Shown here in pieces: positions 6,499-13,948 of a stretch of DNA of 13,948 nt. The notes beneath the pieces were generated by a model that did not search any database, was not told where the DNA came from, and saw only the letters and a list, made by a program, of their open reading frames with translations. The DNA comes from an uncultured Bacteroidota bacterium. GTDB lineage: Bacteria > Bacteroidota > Bacteroidia > UBA7662. The position numbers and the translations under genes are program-made. The stretch covers positions 1-13,948 of the forward strand of contig CAIOCC010000208.1 in assembly GCA_903856555.1 (NCBI GenBank), read 5' to 3'. Each line of letters begins with the position of its first letter. Positions within the stretch are counted from its first letter, which is position 1.

Positions 6499-7932
6499 TT
6501 GGCCGATTGGAGTGACCCCTTTGACGAACAGGATCCCGAAACAAGGGAGAATGTCGAACGCTTTGAGCAAACCTTGAGCAGCAGTTTCTCTTGGTTTTTT
6601 GACTCCGAGGAGTTGGAGCAGATTTTTGATTATTACTTGGAACGGGGCCATATGGACAAGGCCGAACAGGTTTTGTCCAAAGGCTTGGAACAATCGCCGA
6701 ACCATGCCGGTTTTATGTTACGAAAGGCCCAAATGATGATGGGCAGTGGCGAAATCCGCCAGGCCGAAGAGCTCCTCGACAAAGCCCTCCGGATTAACCC
6801 CACCTTGGTCGAGCTTCACCTCACGCGCTCCTCCCTCTACGATTACCGCAACCAGACCAACCGTGCCCTGCTCCACCTTCGCAAAGCCGAACAATTAGCG
6901 GACGCGGAACAGATGCCTTCGGTTCAATTGGCTTTTGGGATGGTCTTTATGAATGCAGGTCGTTGGCGCTCCGCCCTGGATCATTTTTTGTTATGCGTCC
7001 AAAAAGACCAAGTCGACCAAGAGCACCTTCTCTACGATTTGGGGTATTGTTACCATCAACTCGAATTGATGGACGATGGCATCGCTTTTTTTGAGGAACA
7101 AATCAATCAGAATCCCTATTCCGATGCGGCTTGGTACAACCAGGGGATTCTTTACAACCAGGCCGGCCTTTTCGAAAAAGCCCTGGATGCCTTTGAATAC
7201 GCACTCTTGATTCGTCCGGACCTGTCCATGGCCCATTTTAACCGGGCCAATACCTTCATCAACCTCGAAAAATATCCCGAGGCCTTGGAACAAATGCAGG
7301 AAGCTATTCGTTGCGAGCCCGATTATCCCCTCTTTGTGAACGGATTGGGCGTGTGTTACGAGAAACTGAACCGGATCGACGAGGCCCTGGCGCGTTACGA
7401 AGAAGCAGCCGTCTTGGACCCCCTGTTGGCGGATGCCTGGTTTGGGCAGGCCGCCTGCAAGGCCCAATCCGAGTCATGGTCCGCCGCCTTGGTCCTCATC
7501 AACCGCGCCCTGGAATTGGCGGCCGATCACGAAGAATACTGGTACGAAAAAGGCCGTATCCTCATGGCTTTGGCCCGCTACGACGAAGCCGAACAGGTCT
7601 TGGCCGAGGCACTGCGACTGGACGAAGGTTTCTGGGAAGCCCGCATTCTCCTGGTATCCTTGTTTTTAGCTGTGGATCGTTATGAAGACGCCCTCCGTTG
7701 CATACAGGATGGTCAAGAACCGCACAAGGACGATGCCGCTTATTTCTTCGAATTAGCCGGTCTGATCTTTGCCTTTGAAATCAAAGAACTCTTGGATTTA
7801 GCCCATACCTGCCTGCAGTGGGCCCTTTCGGTGGATCCATCAGAATCGCATCATTTGTTAACCTTCTGGCCGGATGCCCACAACAACAGCGAAGTGGTGG
7901 CCCTCCTTCGCGAATACAAGGCCCTGGATTAA
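6499..7932 (+). CDS. Tetratricopeptide-repeat protein (477 aa), TTG start
   Basis: After an acidic N-terminus (ADWSDPFDEQDPETRENVERF) comes a run of about ten TPR-like helix pairs from residue 35 to about 448. Clear examples are DAAWYNQGILYNQAGLFEKALDA, MAHFNRANTFINLEKYPEALE and YPLFVNGLGVCYEKLNRIDEAL, each ending in a Pro near position 32 of the repeat. There is no signal peptide or membrane segment, so it is probably a cytoplasmic scaffold for protein contacts; the partner cannot be told. The only possible start upstream of the conserved-looking N-terminus is TTG at 6499, because a stop (TGA) lies in frame at 6484-6486 and no ATG or GTG falls between. The next in-frame Met would discard the DWSDPFDE segment and part of the first repeat. 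It is first in a five-gene same-strand cluster, 25 bp before comA. Confidence 0.88.
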   Translation: MADWSDPFDEQDPETRENVERFEQTLSSSFSWFFDSEELEQIFDYYLERGHMDKAEQVLSKGLEQSPNHAGFMLRKAQMMMGSGEIRQAEELLDKALRINPTLVELHLTRSSLYDYRNQTNRALLHLRKAEQLADAEQMPSVQLAFGMVFMNAGRWRSALDHFLLCVQKDQVDQEHLLYDLGYCYHQLELMDDGIAFFEEQINQNPYSDAAWYNQGILYNQAGLFEKALDAFEYALLIRPDLSMAHFNRANTFINLEKYPEALEQMQEAIRCEPDYPLFVNGLGVCYEKLNRIDEALARYEEAAVLDPLLADAWFGQAACKAQSESWSAALVLINRALELAADHEEYWYEKGRILMALARYDEAEQVLAEALRLDEGFWEARILLVSLFLAVDRYEDALRCIQDGQEPHKDDAAYFFELAGLIFAFEIKELLDLAHTCLQWALSVDPSESHHLLTFWPDAHNNSEVVALLREYKALD

Positions 7933-7957
7933 AACCTTTACCCCCTGAACTAATTAA

Positions 7958-8749
7958 ATGCCGTCTATGGCTGATTTTAACTTTGACTTTAAGACGAGGT
8001 TGGGGCAAGTCCCCGACCGGCGTAACAAACCCCGTCAGGATGGTTTAACCATGGTGATGGACAAAGGCCTCAGCCTGTCCGAAGCCGAAGCCTTCCTCGA
8101 AAACGGCGCAGAACATACCGATTTGGTCAAATTAGGATGGTCCACCGGCCTCTTTAACCGAAAATTACACGATAAGATTCATTGTTATCGGCAGGCCAAC
8201 ATTCGTTGTTATTTGGGCGGAACTCTCTTTGAATTATTTGCGGCCCGTCAACGCACCGATGAATTCAAACGCCTCTTGGACGAATTGGGGCTCGATACGG
8301 TCGAAATTTCAGATGGTTCACTGGACATGTCCCAAGAAACCAAGTGCGGGTACATCCGAGAATTCGCCAAGGATTTTCGTGTTCTCTCCGAGGTTGGCTC
8401 CAAAGACGCCGAAAAAATCATTGCCCCCTACCGGTGGATCGCCATGATGAAGGCTGAATTGGAAGCCGGTTCCGAAATCGTCATCGCCGAGGCCCGAGAA
8501 GCTGGTAATGTTGGGATTTTTCGTAGCACGGGCGAGGTTCGTTCGGGCCTTGTCGAAGAAATTCTTACCCAAATTCCACCAACCAAAATTCTTTGGGAAG
8601 CCCCCAACAAAGCCCAACAAACCTGGTTCATCAAAATGCAAGGTTGCAATGTCAACTTGGGCAATGTTGCACCCCACGAAGTGGTAGCGCTGGAAACCTT
8701 GCGCCTCGGTCTTCGAAGCGATACCTTTGCTCAATTCTTGGATTCCTAA
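7958..8749 (+). CDS. comA: Phosphosulfolactate synthase, ComA family (263 aa)
   Basis: The family enzyme adds sulfite to phosphoenolpyruvate, giving (2R)-phospho-3-sulfolactate; in methanogens this is the first step of coenzyme M synthesis. The TIM-barrel landmarks are in order: GLTMVMDKGLS (29-39), DLVKLGWSTG (55-64), CYLGGTLFE (84-92), VEISDGS (115-121), LSEVGSK (143-149), ILWEAPNKAQQTWFI (211-225) and NVNLGNVAPHE (231-241). The length fits the family. The ATG at 7958 follows TAATTAA; a second ATG at 7967 is possible. It is not the competence regulator that shares the name comA. No ComB or ComC homologue is visible here, so the fate of the product is unknown. In a Bacteroidota cell it could feed sulfolactate or cysteate toward sulfonolipids; that is inference. 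It lies 43 bp before the DUF368 gene. Confidence 0.93.
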   Translation: MPSMADFNFDFKTRLGQVPDRRNKPRQDGLTMVMDKGLSLSEAEAFLENGAEHTDLVKLGWSTGLFNRKLHDKIHCYRQANIRCYLGGTLFELFAARQRTDEFKRLLDELGLDTVEISDGSLDMSQETKCGYIREFAKDFRVLSEVGSKDAEKIIAPYRWIAMMKAELEAGSEIVIAEAREAGNVGIFRSTGEVRSGLVEEILTQIPPTKILWEAPNKAQQTWFIKMQGCNVNLGNVAPHEVVALETLRLGLRSDTFAQFLDS

Positions 8750-8792
8750 AACCTAGGCGCCAAGCCCCTTCCCTAAAAACCCGCCACCCGCC

Positions 8793-9737
8793 ATGCGCTC
8801 TCTTCTTTTATACCTCAAAGGCGTCGCAATGGGCGCGGCCGATGTCGTACCCGGGGTCTCCGGAGGAACCATCGCCTTCATTTCGGGCATTTACGAAACA
8901 CTGCTCCAAGCCCTTCGTTCATTCGACGCAGCCCTGCTCGGAATGGTGTTACGAAGGGAATGGTCGGCCGCGTGGGCCAAAATCAACGGAAGCTTTTTGG
9001 TGGTTTTGCTCTCGGGAATTGGAACCAGTATTTTGCTGCTTTCCAAGCTCATGCTTTACCTTTTGGAATTTCATCCCATTCCGACTTGGTCTTTCTTCCT
9101 AGGATTGATTCTGGCCAGTATTGCAGGTGTTTGTCGGGGTTTGGACTTGAAATCTCTACGATTTGGATTCGGGTTTGTATTGGGAACTGTGTTGGCCTAT
9201 GCCATCACCATCATGTCACCAACCCAAACCCCCGAAGCCCTGTGGTTCATCTTTGTGAGTGGAGCCATTGCCATCTGTGCCATGATACTCCCAGGGATAT
9301 CAGGGTCCTTTATTCTTTTGTTGATGGGCAAATACAAGTTCATCCTGCAGGCCCTGCACGAGTTCAATCTACCGGTGATCTTGGTCTTTATGGCCGGTGC
9401 GGCGATTGGCTTGCTTTCGTTTTCGCATCTCCTAACTTGGTTGCTGCGCAAACATCACTTAACCACCGTTTCCCTTCTGGCCGGATTTATGCTGGGCTCC
9501 CTGAACAAGGTCTGGCCCTGGAAACAAACCCTCACCTACTACACGGACAGCAAAGGAGGCCAACACCCTTTGACCGAAGAAAACCTCAGCCCCTGGGCTT
9601 ACGAAACCTTGACCGGGCTTCCTGCACAGACCATCCTGGCCTTGACCTTGGCCGTTTTGGGAGCCGCTCTAATCTTGGGTCTGGAGGCCTGGGGCCGTCA
9701 TCGCTCCCTGTCCGAATCCCAAACCACCACCGGGTGA
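8793..9737 (+). CDS. popT: DUF368 membrane protein, PopT-type undecaprenyl-phosphate translocase family (314 aa)
   Basis: A polytopic inner-membrane protein with about eight hydrophobic segments. It has the two hallmark DUF368 signatures: GAADVVPGVSGGTIAFISGIYE near the N-terminus (14-35) and AMILPGISGSFILLLMGKYK (163-182). The duplicated PGxSG motif suggests two inverted half-repeats. Members of this family (PopT) have been shown to return the lipid carrier undecaprenyl phosphate across the cytoplasmic membrane for reuse in peptidoglycan and surface-polymer synthesis; the assignment here is by family. The C-terminal tail (301-314) is short and hydrophilic. Its stop codon TGA (9735-9737) overlaps the GTG start of aroE by 4 bp, so the two are probably translationally coupled. 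Confidence 0.9.
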   Translation: MRSLLLYLKGVAMGAADVVPGVSGGTIAFISGIYETLLQALRSFDAALLGMVLRREWSAAWAKINGSFLVVLLSGIGTSILLLSKLMLYLLEFHPIPTWSFFLGLILASIAGVCRGLDLKSLRFGFGFVLGTVLAYAITIMSPTQTPEALWFIFVSGAIAICAMILPGISGSFILLLMGKYKFILQALHEFNLPVILVFMAGAAIGLLSFSHLLTWLLRKHHLTTVSLLAGFMLGSLNKVWPWKQTLTYYTDSKGGQHPLTEENLSPWAYETLTGLPAQTILALTLAVLGAALILGLEAWGRHRSLSESQTTTG

Positions 9738-10582
9738 ACCTGGGCCTGCTGGGCTATCCCTTGGGACATTCAGCGTCCCCACGTTGTTTTGGAGAGGCCT
9801 TTGAACGGGCAGGCGTCCCAGCAACCTACCACCGCTTTGAATCGATGTCCTACCCCGGCTTGGTTAATCTGGCCAGGCAAAACCCCCGCCTTCTAGGGCT
9901 GAACATCACCTTACCACACAAAAAAACCGCGTTTCAGGAATTCCAACATCCTTCGGACGTTGAAAGATTGTTTCAATTGACCGCGGAAGCCGCCGGATGC
10001 GGTGCCGTTAATTGCATTGGCTTCCGCCGGGTAGGTTCCAAGGATGTCCTTGGAGAAGACTTGGAAGCGGTGGTGGGGCATAACACCGACGTTGAGGGTT
10101 TCTCCAAGGCCCTGGATTCGTTGTGCACGGAAGGAACTCCGGGCCCAGCTCTGGTTCTGGGAAACGGCGGAGTCGCGGCGGCGGTTGGTTTTGTGTTTGA
10201 ACAACGAAAAATTCCTTACCAAATCGTCACCCGAACCCTCTCCCAAAAACCAAGAGTGCCCGAAATTCTCTGGGAGCAGGTCAACCGCAAAGTCCTGGCG
10301 GATCACCCCCTGTTGGTGCAATGCACCCCCTTGGGCATGGCACCCCACCTTACGACGAGGCCGCCCTTGAATCTGGAGGGACTGGGCCGGGGACATTATG
10401 TGATGGACTTGATTTACAATCCTTTGGAAACTCTTTTTTTGGAGGAATGTCGAGCCAAAGGCGCCCGTGTTATGGGCGGAATGACCATGTTCCAAGCCCA
10501 AGCCGAAGCCTCCCTTCGGTTTTGGTCCAACTTGCCTGGCGGCGAAATCCTCCAAAATGACCGCATTCAACTTGTCTTCTGA
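9734..10582 (+). CDS. aroE: Shikimate dehydrogenase (282 aa), GTG start overlapping popT
   Basis: It reduces 3-dehydroshikimate to shikimate with NADPH in the aromatic amino-acid (chorismate) pathway. Substrate-site motifs: GYPLGHSASP (7-16, Ser13 and Ser15), NITLPHK (57-63, catalytic Lys63), GAVN (90-93), HNTDVEGF (116-123, catalytic Asp119) and MFQAQAEAS (252-260). The nucleotide-binding loop is GNGGVAAAV (143-151) rather than the common GxGGA(S/A), and TPLGM follows at 198-202. The frame is open 774 bp upstream, but that part only shadows popT in another frame. The GTG at 9734 starts the protein exactly at the conserved N-terminal strand LGLLGYPLGHS and gives the usual length. The start overlaps the popT stop (GTGA), and uvrB follows after 21 bp. 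Confidence 0.95.
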   Translation: MNLGLLGYPLGHSASPRCFGEAFERAGVPATYHRFESMSYPGLVNLARQNPRLLGLNITLPHKKTAFQEFQHPSDVERLFQLTAEAAGCGAVNCIGFRRVGSKDVLGEDLEAVVGHNTDVEGFSKALDSLCTEGTPGPALVLGNGGVAAAVGFVFEQRKIPYQIVTRTLSQKPRVPEILWEQVNRKVLADHPLLVQCTPLGMAPHLTTRPPLNLEGLGRGHYVMDLIYNPLETLFLEECRAKGARVMGGMTMFQAQAEASLRFWSNLPGGEILQNDRIQLVF

Positions 10583-10603
10583 TCCCTTTCTCCGTATTCT
10601 CTG

Positions 10604-12661
10604 ATGGCCTTTCGCGTCTATTCCGAATTTGAGCCGGCCGGCGATCAGCCATCGGCCATCGCTCAGCTGACCGAAGGCCTGCAAAGGGGGGACCCGGCTC
10701 AGGTTTTGTTGGGGGTGACCGGTTCCGGCAAAACCTTTACCATGGCCAAGGTCGTGGAAGCCGTCCAGCGTCCCACCTTGGTGCTAACGCATAACAAAAC
10801 CCTTGTTGCCCAACTTTACGGTGAATTCAGGCAATTTTTTCCTGAGAATGCGGTCGAGTATTTTGTTTCGTACTACGATTATTACCAACCCGAAGCCTAC
10901 CTGCCTTCCACCGGAACCTACATCGAGAAGGATCTCTCGATTAACGATGAAATCGAAAAACTCCGTCTGAGGACGACCTCATCGTTGATGTCCGGGCGCC
11001 GGGATGTCCTGGTGGTGGCCTCTGTATCCTGCATTTACGGAATGGGAAATCCGGCGGATTATACCGACAAAGTCATTCGTCTCCAGCGTGGGCAGGTGAT
11101 AACCATCGAGCGTTTGTTGCGTAGCCTCGTGGACATCATGTATTCCAGGGCCTTGCATGAATTGACCCGTGGTACCTTTCGGGTCAGGGGCGAAACCGTG
11201 GATATCTATCCCGCCTATACCGACCATGCCTACCGGCTGGAATGGAACGGAACCCAAATCGAAGGCCTGTACCGACTGGACCCGGAGAGCGGTCGCAGTT
11301 CGGAAGATCTGGAAGATCTGGCTCTTTTCCCGGCTTCGAATTATGTTACGTCACGGAATGAATTGGGGGACCTCCTCTTTGAAATCCAAAAAGACATGGT
11401 CGCCCAGGTTGATCATTTCAAACACGAGGGTCGCTTTGAAGAAGCGCGTCGCATCGAAGACCGGGTCACCTTTGATGTTGAAATGATTCGGGAATTGGGG
11501 TATTGTTCGGGTATCGAGAATTATTCCCGCTACCTGGACCGCCGCAATCCCGGTGAGAGACCTTTTTGTTTACTCGATTACTTCCCGTCGGATTTTCTTT
11601 TGTTGGTGGACGAAAGCCATCAGACCTTGCCCCAGGTCCGGGCCATGTACGGTGGAGACCGCAGCCGCAAGCTCAACTTGGTCGAATACGGGTTTCGACT
11701 ACCGGCTGCCTTGGACAACCGCCCCCTCACCTTTGGGGAATTCGAGTCCCTGATCCCGCAGGTTGTTTACGTCAGTGCCACCCCGGGAGATTATGAATTG
11801 CAACATTGCCAAGGCGTGGTGGTCGAACAGGTGGTCCGTCCAACAGGACTTTTGGATCCCCCCATCGAAATCAGGCCCGTGACCCGTCAAGTCGATGACC
11901 TGATGGAAGAAATTCGAAAGGAACGCCTGCTTGGTCACCGGGTTCTCGTCACCACCCTGACCAAACGCATGGCCGAAGAGCTCTCCCGCTATCTCTTGGA
12001 AGCCGGGGTGGCCTGCACCTACCTGCACAGCGGGGTGGAAACCTTGGAAAGGGTGGAAATCCTGCGGGATCTGCGGCTGGGAAAAATCGAAGTCCTGATT
12101 GGCGTTAATTTGTTACGAGAAGGATTGGACCTCCCGGAGGTGGCCCTCGTGGCGATTATGGATGCCGACAAGGAGGGTTTTTTGAGGAACTACAAGTCCT
12201 TAACCCAAACGGCCGGCCGCGCCGCTCGCCACGAAAAAGGCCGGGTTCTCTTCTATGCCGACCGGGTCACCGGCTCCATGAAGGCCACCATCGACGAATG
12301 CGATCGTAGACGCCAAAAACAAGAGGCGCATAATCGATTGCATGGAGTGATTCCTCGGAGTATTCGCAAAAGCGATGATGAAATTCGACTCCAAAGTTCT
12401 TTGTTGGATATTCGCAACCAATCAAGCCCTGTTAAAAGAGCAGGCCAGGAAACCGTCTACTCCGAAAAAACATCCCTATCCCTTGCCGTGGCGGAACCCG
12501 GCCCCGAACAAGGGCCTGCCACGCCCCTCAGCGAAAGCGAACGTCGCAAAACCCTGCGCGTACTCAAAAAAGAAATGAACCAAGCCGTCAAGGACATGGA
12601 CTTTCTCCTGGCGGCCAAAATCAGGGACCGTATCCAGGCCTTGGAGAAAGAGGCTTCCTAA
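10604..12661 (+). CDS. uvrB: Excinuclease ABC subunit B (685 aa)
   Basis: The damage-verifying helicase-like subunit of nucleotide excision repair, working with UvrA and UvrC in the cytoplasm. Walker A GVTGSGKT is at 37-44. The damage-probing beta-hairpin region, YYDYYQPEAYLPSTGTYIEKD, is at 90-110. The Walker B motif DESH is at 336-339, YVSATPGDYE at 389-398, and helicase motif VI, QTAGRAARH, at 535-543. The C-terminal UVR domain (about 646-681) follows a linker of about 40 residues rich in Ser, Pro and Glu. The length is normal and all key residues are present. The ATG at 10604 gives the canonical N-terminus with FEPAGDQPSAI. It is the last gene of the plus-strand cluster and ends 21 bp from the stop of the convergent gene; I see no clear terminator there. 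SOS regulation is not evident from the upstream sequence. Confidence 0.98.
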   Translation: MAFRVYSEFEPAGDQPSAIAQLTEGLQRGDPAQVLLGVTGSGKTFTMAKVVEAVQRPTLVLTHNKTLVAQLYGEFRQFFPENAVEYFVSYYDYYQPEAYLPSTGTYIEKDLSINDEIEKLRLRTTSSLMSGRRDVLVVASVSCIYGMGNPADYTDKVIRLQRGQVITIERLLRSLVDIMYSRALHELTRGTFRVRGETVDIYPAYTDHAYRLEWNGTQIEGLYRLDPESGRSSEDLEDLALFPASNYVTSRNELGDLLFEIQKDMVAQVDHFKHEGRFEEARRIEDRVTFDVEMIRELGYCSGIENYSRYLDRRNPGERPFCLLDYFPSDFLLLVDESHQTLPQVRAMYGGDRSRKLNLVEYGFRLPAALDNRPLTFGEFESLIPQVVYVSATPGDYELQHCQGVVVEQVVRPTGLLDPPIEIRPVTRQVDDLMEEIRKERLLGHRVLVTTLTKRMAEELSRYLLEAGVACTYLHSGVETLERVEILRDLRLGKIEVLIGVNLLREGLDLPEVALVAIMDADKEGFLRNYKSLTQTAGRAARHEKGRVLFYADRVTGSMKATIDECDRRRQKQEAHNRLHGVIPRSIRKSDDEIRLQSSLLDIRNQSSPVKRAGQETVYSEKTSLSLAVAEPGPEQGPATPLSESERRKTLRVLKKEMNQAVKDMDFLLAAKIRDRIQALEKEAS

Positions 12662-12682
12662 GCCCTCCTCACGAAGGCTGCC

Positions 12683-13948
12683 TTAGTAGCCCCAAAGGGT
12701 GATCCCCCAGTCCAAACGATTCAGGTCGGGACCCAAACCCCCTCGGAACATCGAATACACCGAATACTGCCCAAAAAACCTCCAATTCCCTTTGCCCACT
12801 TCGGAACGAATGGCCAAAGAAAAAGGATTTTGGTAAAAGTTACCCGTTCGATACAATTCAACATTCCCGCCTGGATCTCGGTACCGATTCAGGGTTCTGG
12901 ACCAAAGCCTTAGCCCGGGTATGGCCATCAATCCGGCATGCCAACCCCGGTTGGGTCGGGTTCCCTGAACAAAGGTCAAACCAACCGGTAACATCAAATG
13001 CAAGTTTTCGAAATTGGAGCGCCCAAAGCGGGAACCGGTGGTACTATCCATGGCCAGGACTGCCAAACGCCCGTTACTCTTGGTTAACATCAGGTTATCC
13101 TCCAGCCGTAGATTGTTGTAATGCAAAAGCATCCCACCCCGAACCCAAAGCGAACCCGCGGGAGAAACAGTGCCGTTCTTGGAAACCCCCAACAGGGCCT
13201 CCTGAAAACGAAGGGGGGTCCACCATTGCATGAACAGGGATTTTTCGGGTTCCATCCGCAGCAGGGGATCGCTGGCAGGAGCCCCTGCATAGCGACCACG
13301 GACCATCCAATGAGCAAAACCCAATTCAAAAGCCGGAATTTTGGGCTCCTTGACACTACGACCGGACCAAAAATCGCCTTTGGCCATCTCCGAACGCGTT
13401 GGTCCTCCGTTTTCATCGGTATCCCAAGCCGCAATGGAGCCCAAACCGTTGATGCGGTTCAACATGGTGGGCGGTTCTTTGCGATAACGTATGCTGCCAC
13501 CGCCCGAGATATCCGCCAACAATGAATCGGAAACATCCAGACGGCACAATCCCAATCCATCAATAAAAATCTGGGCGCGACGAACCTTCAATTGCCGAGC
13601 TTCCACCAAGCCGGGGCCGTTTATTTCCAATCGAACATTATCGGCCTTGCCCTTGAACTCCATCCTTCCCAAACCCCGCAAATCGGCCAGCAATTCACCA
13701 ACCTCCAAATCCAACACCACTTGGCCCACCCCGCTGAGCTCAATTCGTAACAAATCTTCGCGCAGGATGCCTTGGCTGTGAACCGCAACGGCACCGCGCA
13801 ATTGCAACTCCAACAAACGAGGTTGCTGAATGCGGATCTCTTTGGCCGTCAAAACGCTGACCTGCAGCCATTCCCCGTCCACCATGGCATCCGCTTCGGG
13901 GTTGCTTTCTTTGGCTTTGGGTAAATGCTCCTTGCCATCCACCCATAA
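12683..13948 (-). CDS. GIN-domain (DUF2807) beta-helix fused to an outer-membrane beta-barrel; N-terminus cut by window end
   Basis: The frame is open to the last base, and the only in-window start candidate near the edge is a GTG at 13942. No signal peptide is visible, so the true start lies outside; residue numbers count from that GTG. Residues of about 20-170 form a right-handed beta-helix-like repeat with a GxG turn about every 19 residues (71, 90, 109, 129, 147 and 166), ending GGGSIRYRKEPP and INGLGSI, as in the DUF2807 family (putative adhesin head GIN domain). A charged linker (about 172-202) leads to about 215 residues of amphipathic strands: AFELGFAHWMV, SLWVRGGMLLHYNNL, FENLHLMLPVGLTF and FFGQYSVYSMF. 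The protein ends in Tyr (TLWGY), like Bacteroidota outer-membrane barrel proteins. A surface-displayed solenoid on a barrel anchor is inferred. It is convergent with uvrB. Confidence 0.8.
   Translation of the reverse strand, partial: LWVDGKEHLPKAKESNPEADAMVDGEWLQVSVLTAKEIRIQQPRLLELQLRGAVAVHSQGILREDLLRIELSGVGQVVLDLEVGELLADLRGLGRMEFKGKADNVRLEINGPGLVEARQLKVRRAQIFIDGLGLCRLDVSDSLLADISGGGSIRYRKEPPTMLNRINGLGSIAAWDTDENGGPTRSEMAKGDFWSGRSVKEPKIPAFELGFAHWMVRGRYAGAPASDPLLRMEPEKSLFMQWWTPLRFQEALLGVSKNGTVSPAGSLWVRGGMLLHYNNLRLEDNLMLTKSNGRLAVLAMDSTTGSRFGRSNFENLHLMLPVGLTFVQGTRPNRGWHAGLMAIPGLRLWSRTLNRYRDPGGNVELYRTGNFYQNPFSLAIRSEVGKGNWRFFGQYSVYSMFRGGLGPDLNRLDWGITLWGY

Noticed and set aside
8960..9733. Open frame upstream of aroE that would add 258 residues to its N-terminus
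   Set aside because: It overlaps popT in another frame, its product has no membrane or enzyme pattern, and the GTG at 9734 gives a normal-length shikimate dehydrogenase.
12658..12686. Possible terminator hairpin between uvrB and the convergent gene (CTAAG and CTTAG)
   Set aside because: The arms are only 5 bp, the 19-nt loop is long, pairing beyond the arms fails and there is no T-run, so chance is the simpler explanation.

Overview
The window looks like chromosomal DNA of a Bacteroidota species with moderately high GC. Four things point there: promoter -7 boxes of the TAnnTTTG type, very weak Shine-Dalgarno sequences, a PadR/PspC pair of the Bacteroidota kind, and two surface proteins (a GIN/DUF2807 domain joined to an outer-membrane barrel, and a secreted M1 peptidase with a barrel-like C-terminus). 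I see no insertion sequence, phage gene, CRISPR array, tRNA or rRNA. Coding density is high and most genes are recognisable.

Left part, minus strand (1-6346). The order of transcription is PadR regulator, PspC-domain membrane protein, M1-type metallopeptidase with a long C-terminal extension, and the N-terminal half of an ALDH7-type aldehyde dehydrogenase that runs off the window start. PadR and PspC are 27 bp apart and form an evident operon. The promoter contains a perfect 8-bp inverted repeat that overlaps the predicted -33 element, which fits autorepression. The peptidase and dehydrogenase have longer leaders (135 and 65 bp) and may have their own promoters.

Right part, plus strand (6499-12661). 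Five tightly packed genes follow: a TPR-repeat protein with a TTG start, a phosphosulfolactate synthase (ComA family), a DUF368 membrane protein (PopT-type undecaprenyl-phosphate translocase family), shikimate dehydrogenase (aroE, GTG start, 4-bp overlap) and uvrB. Gaps of 25, 43, -4 and 21 bp suggest one transcript that mixes sulfonate metabolism, envelope lipid-carrier recycling, aromatic biosynthesis and DNA repair.

Right edge, minus strand (12683-13948). A convergent gene, open at the window end, encodes a GIN-domain beta-helix followed by a beta-barrel.

The best leads are the PadR operator/promoter arrangement with a nearly leaderless mRNA, the two fusions of a surface domain to a barrel, the bacterial ComA gene beside popT and aroE, and a 24-bp tandem duplication across the start codon of the M1 peptidase. 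I found no clear sign of a wholly new multi-gene system.
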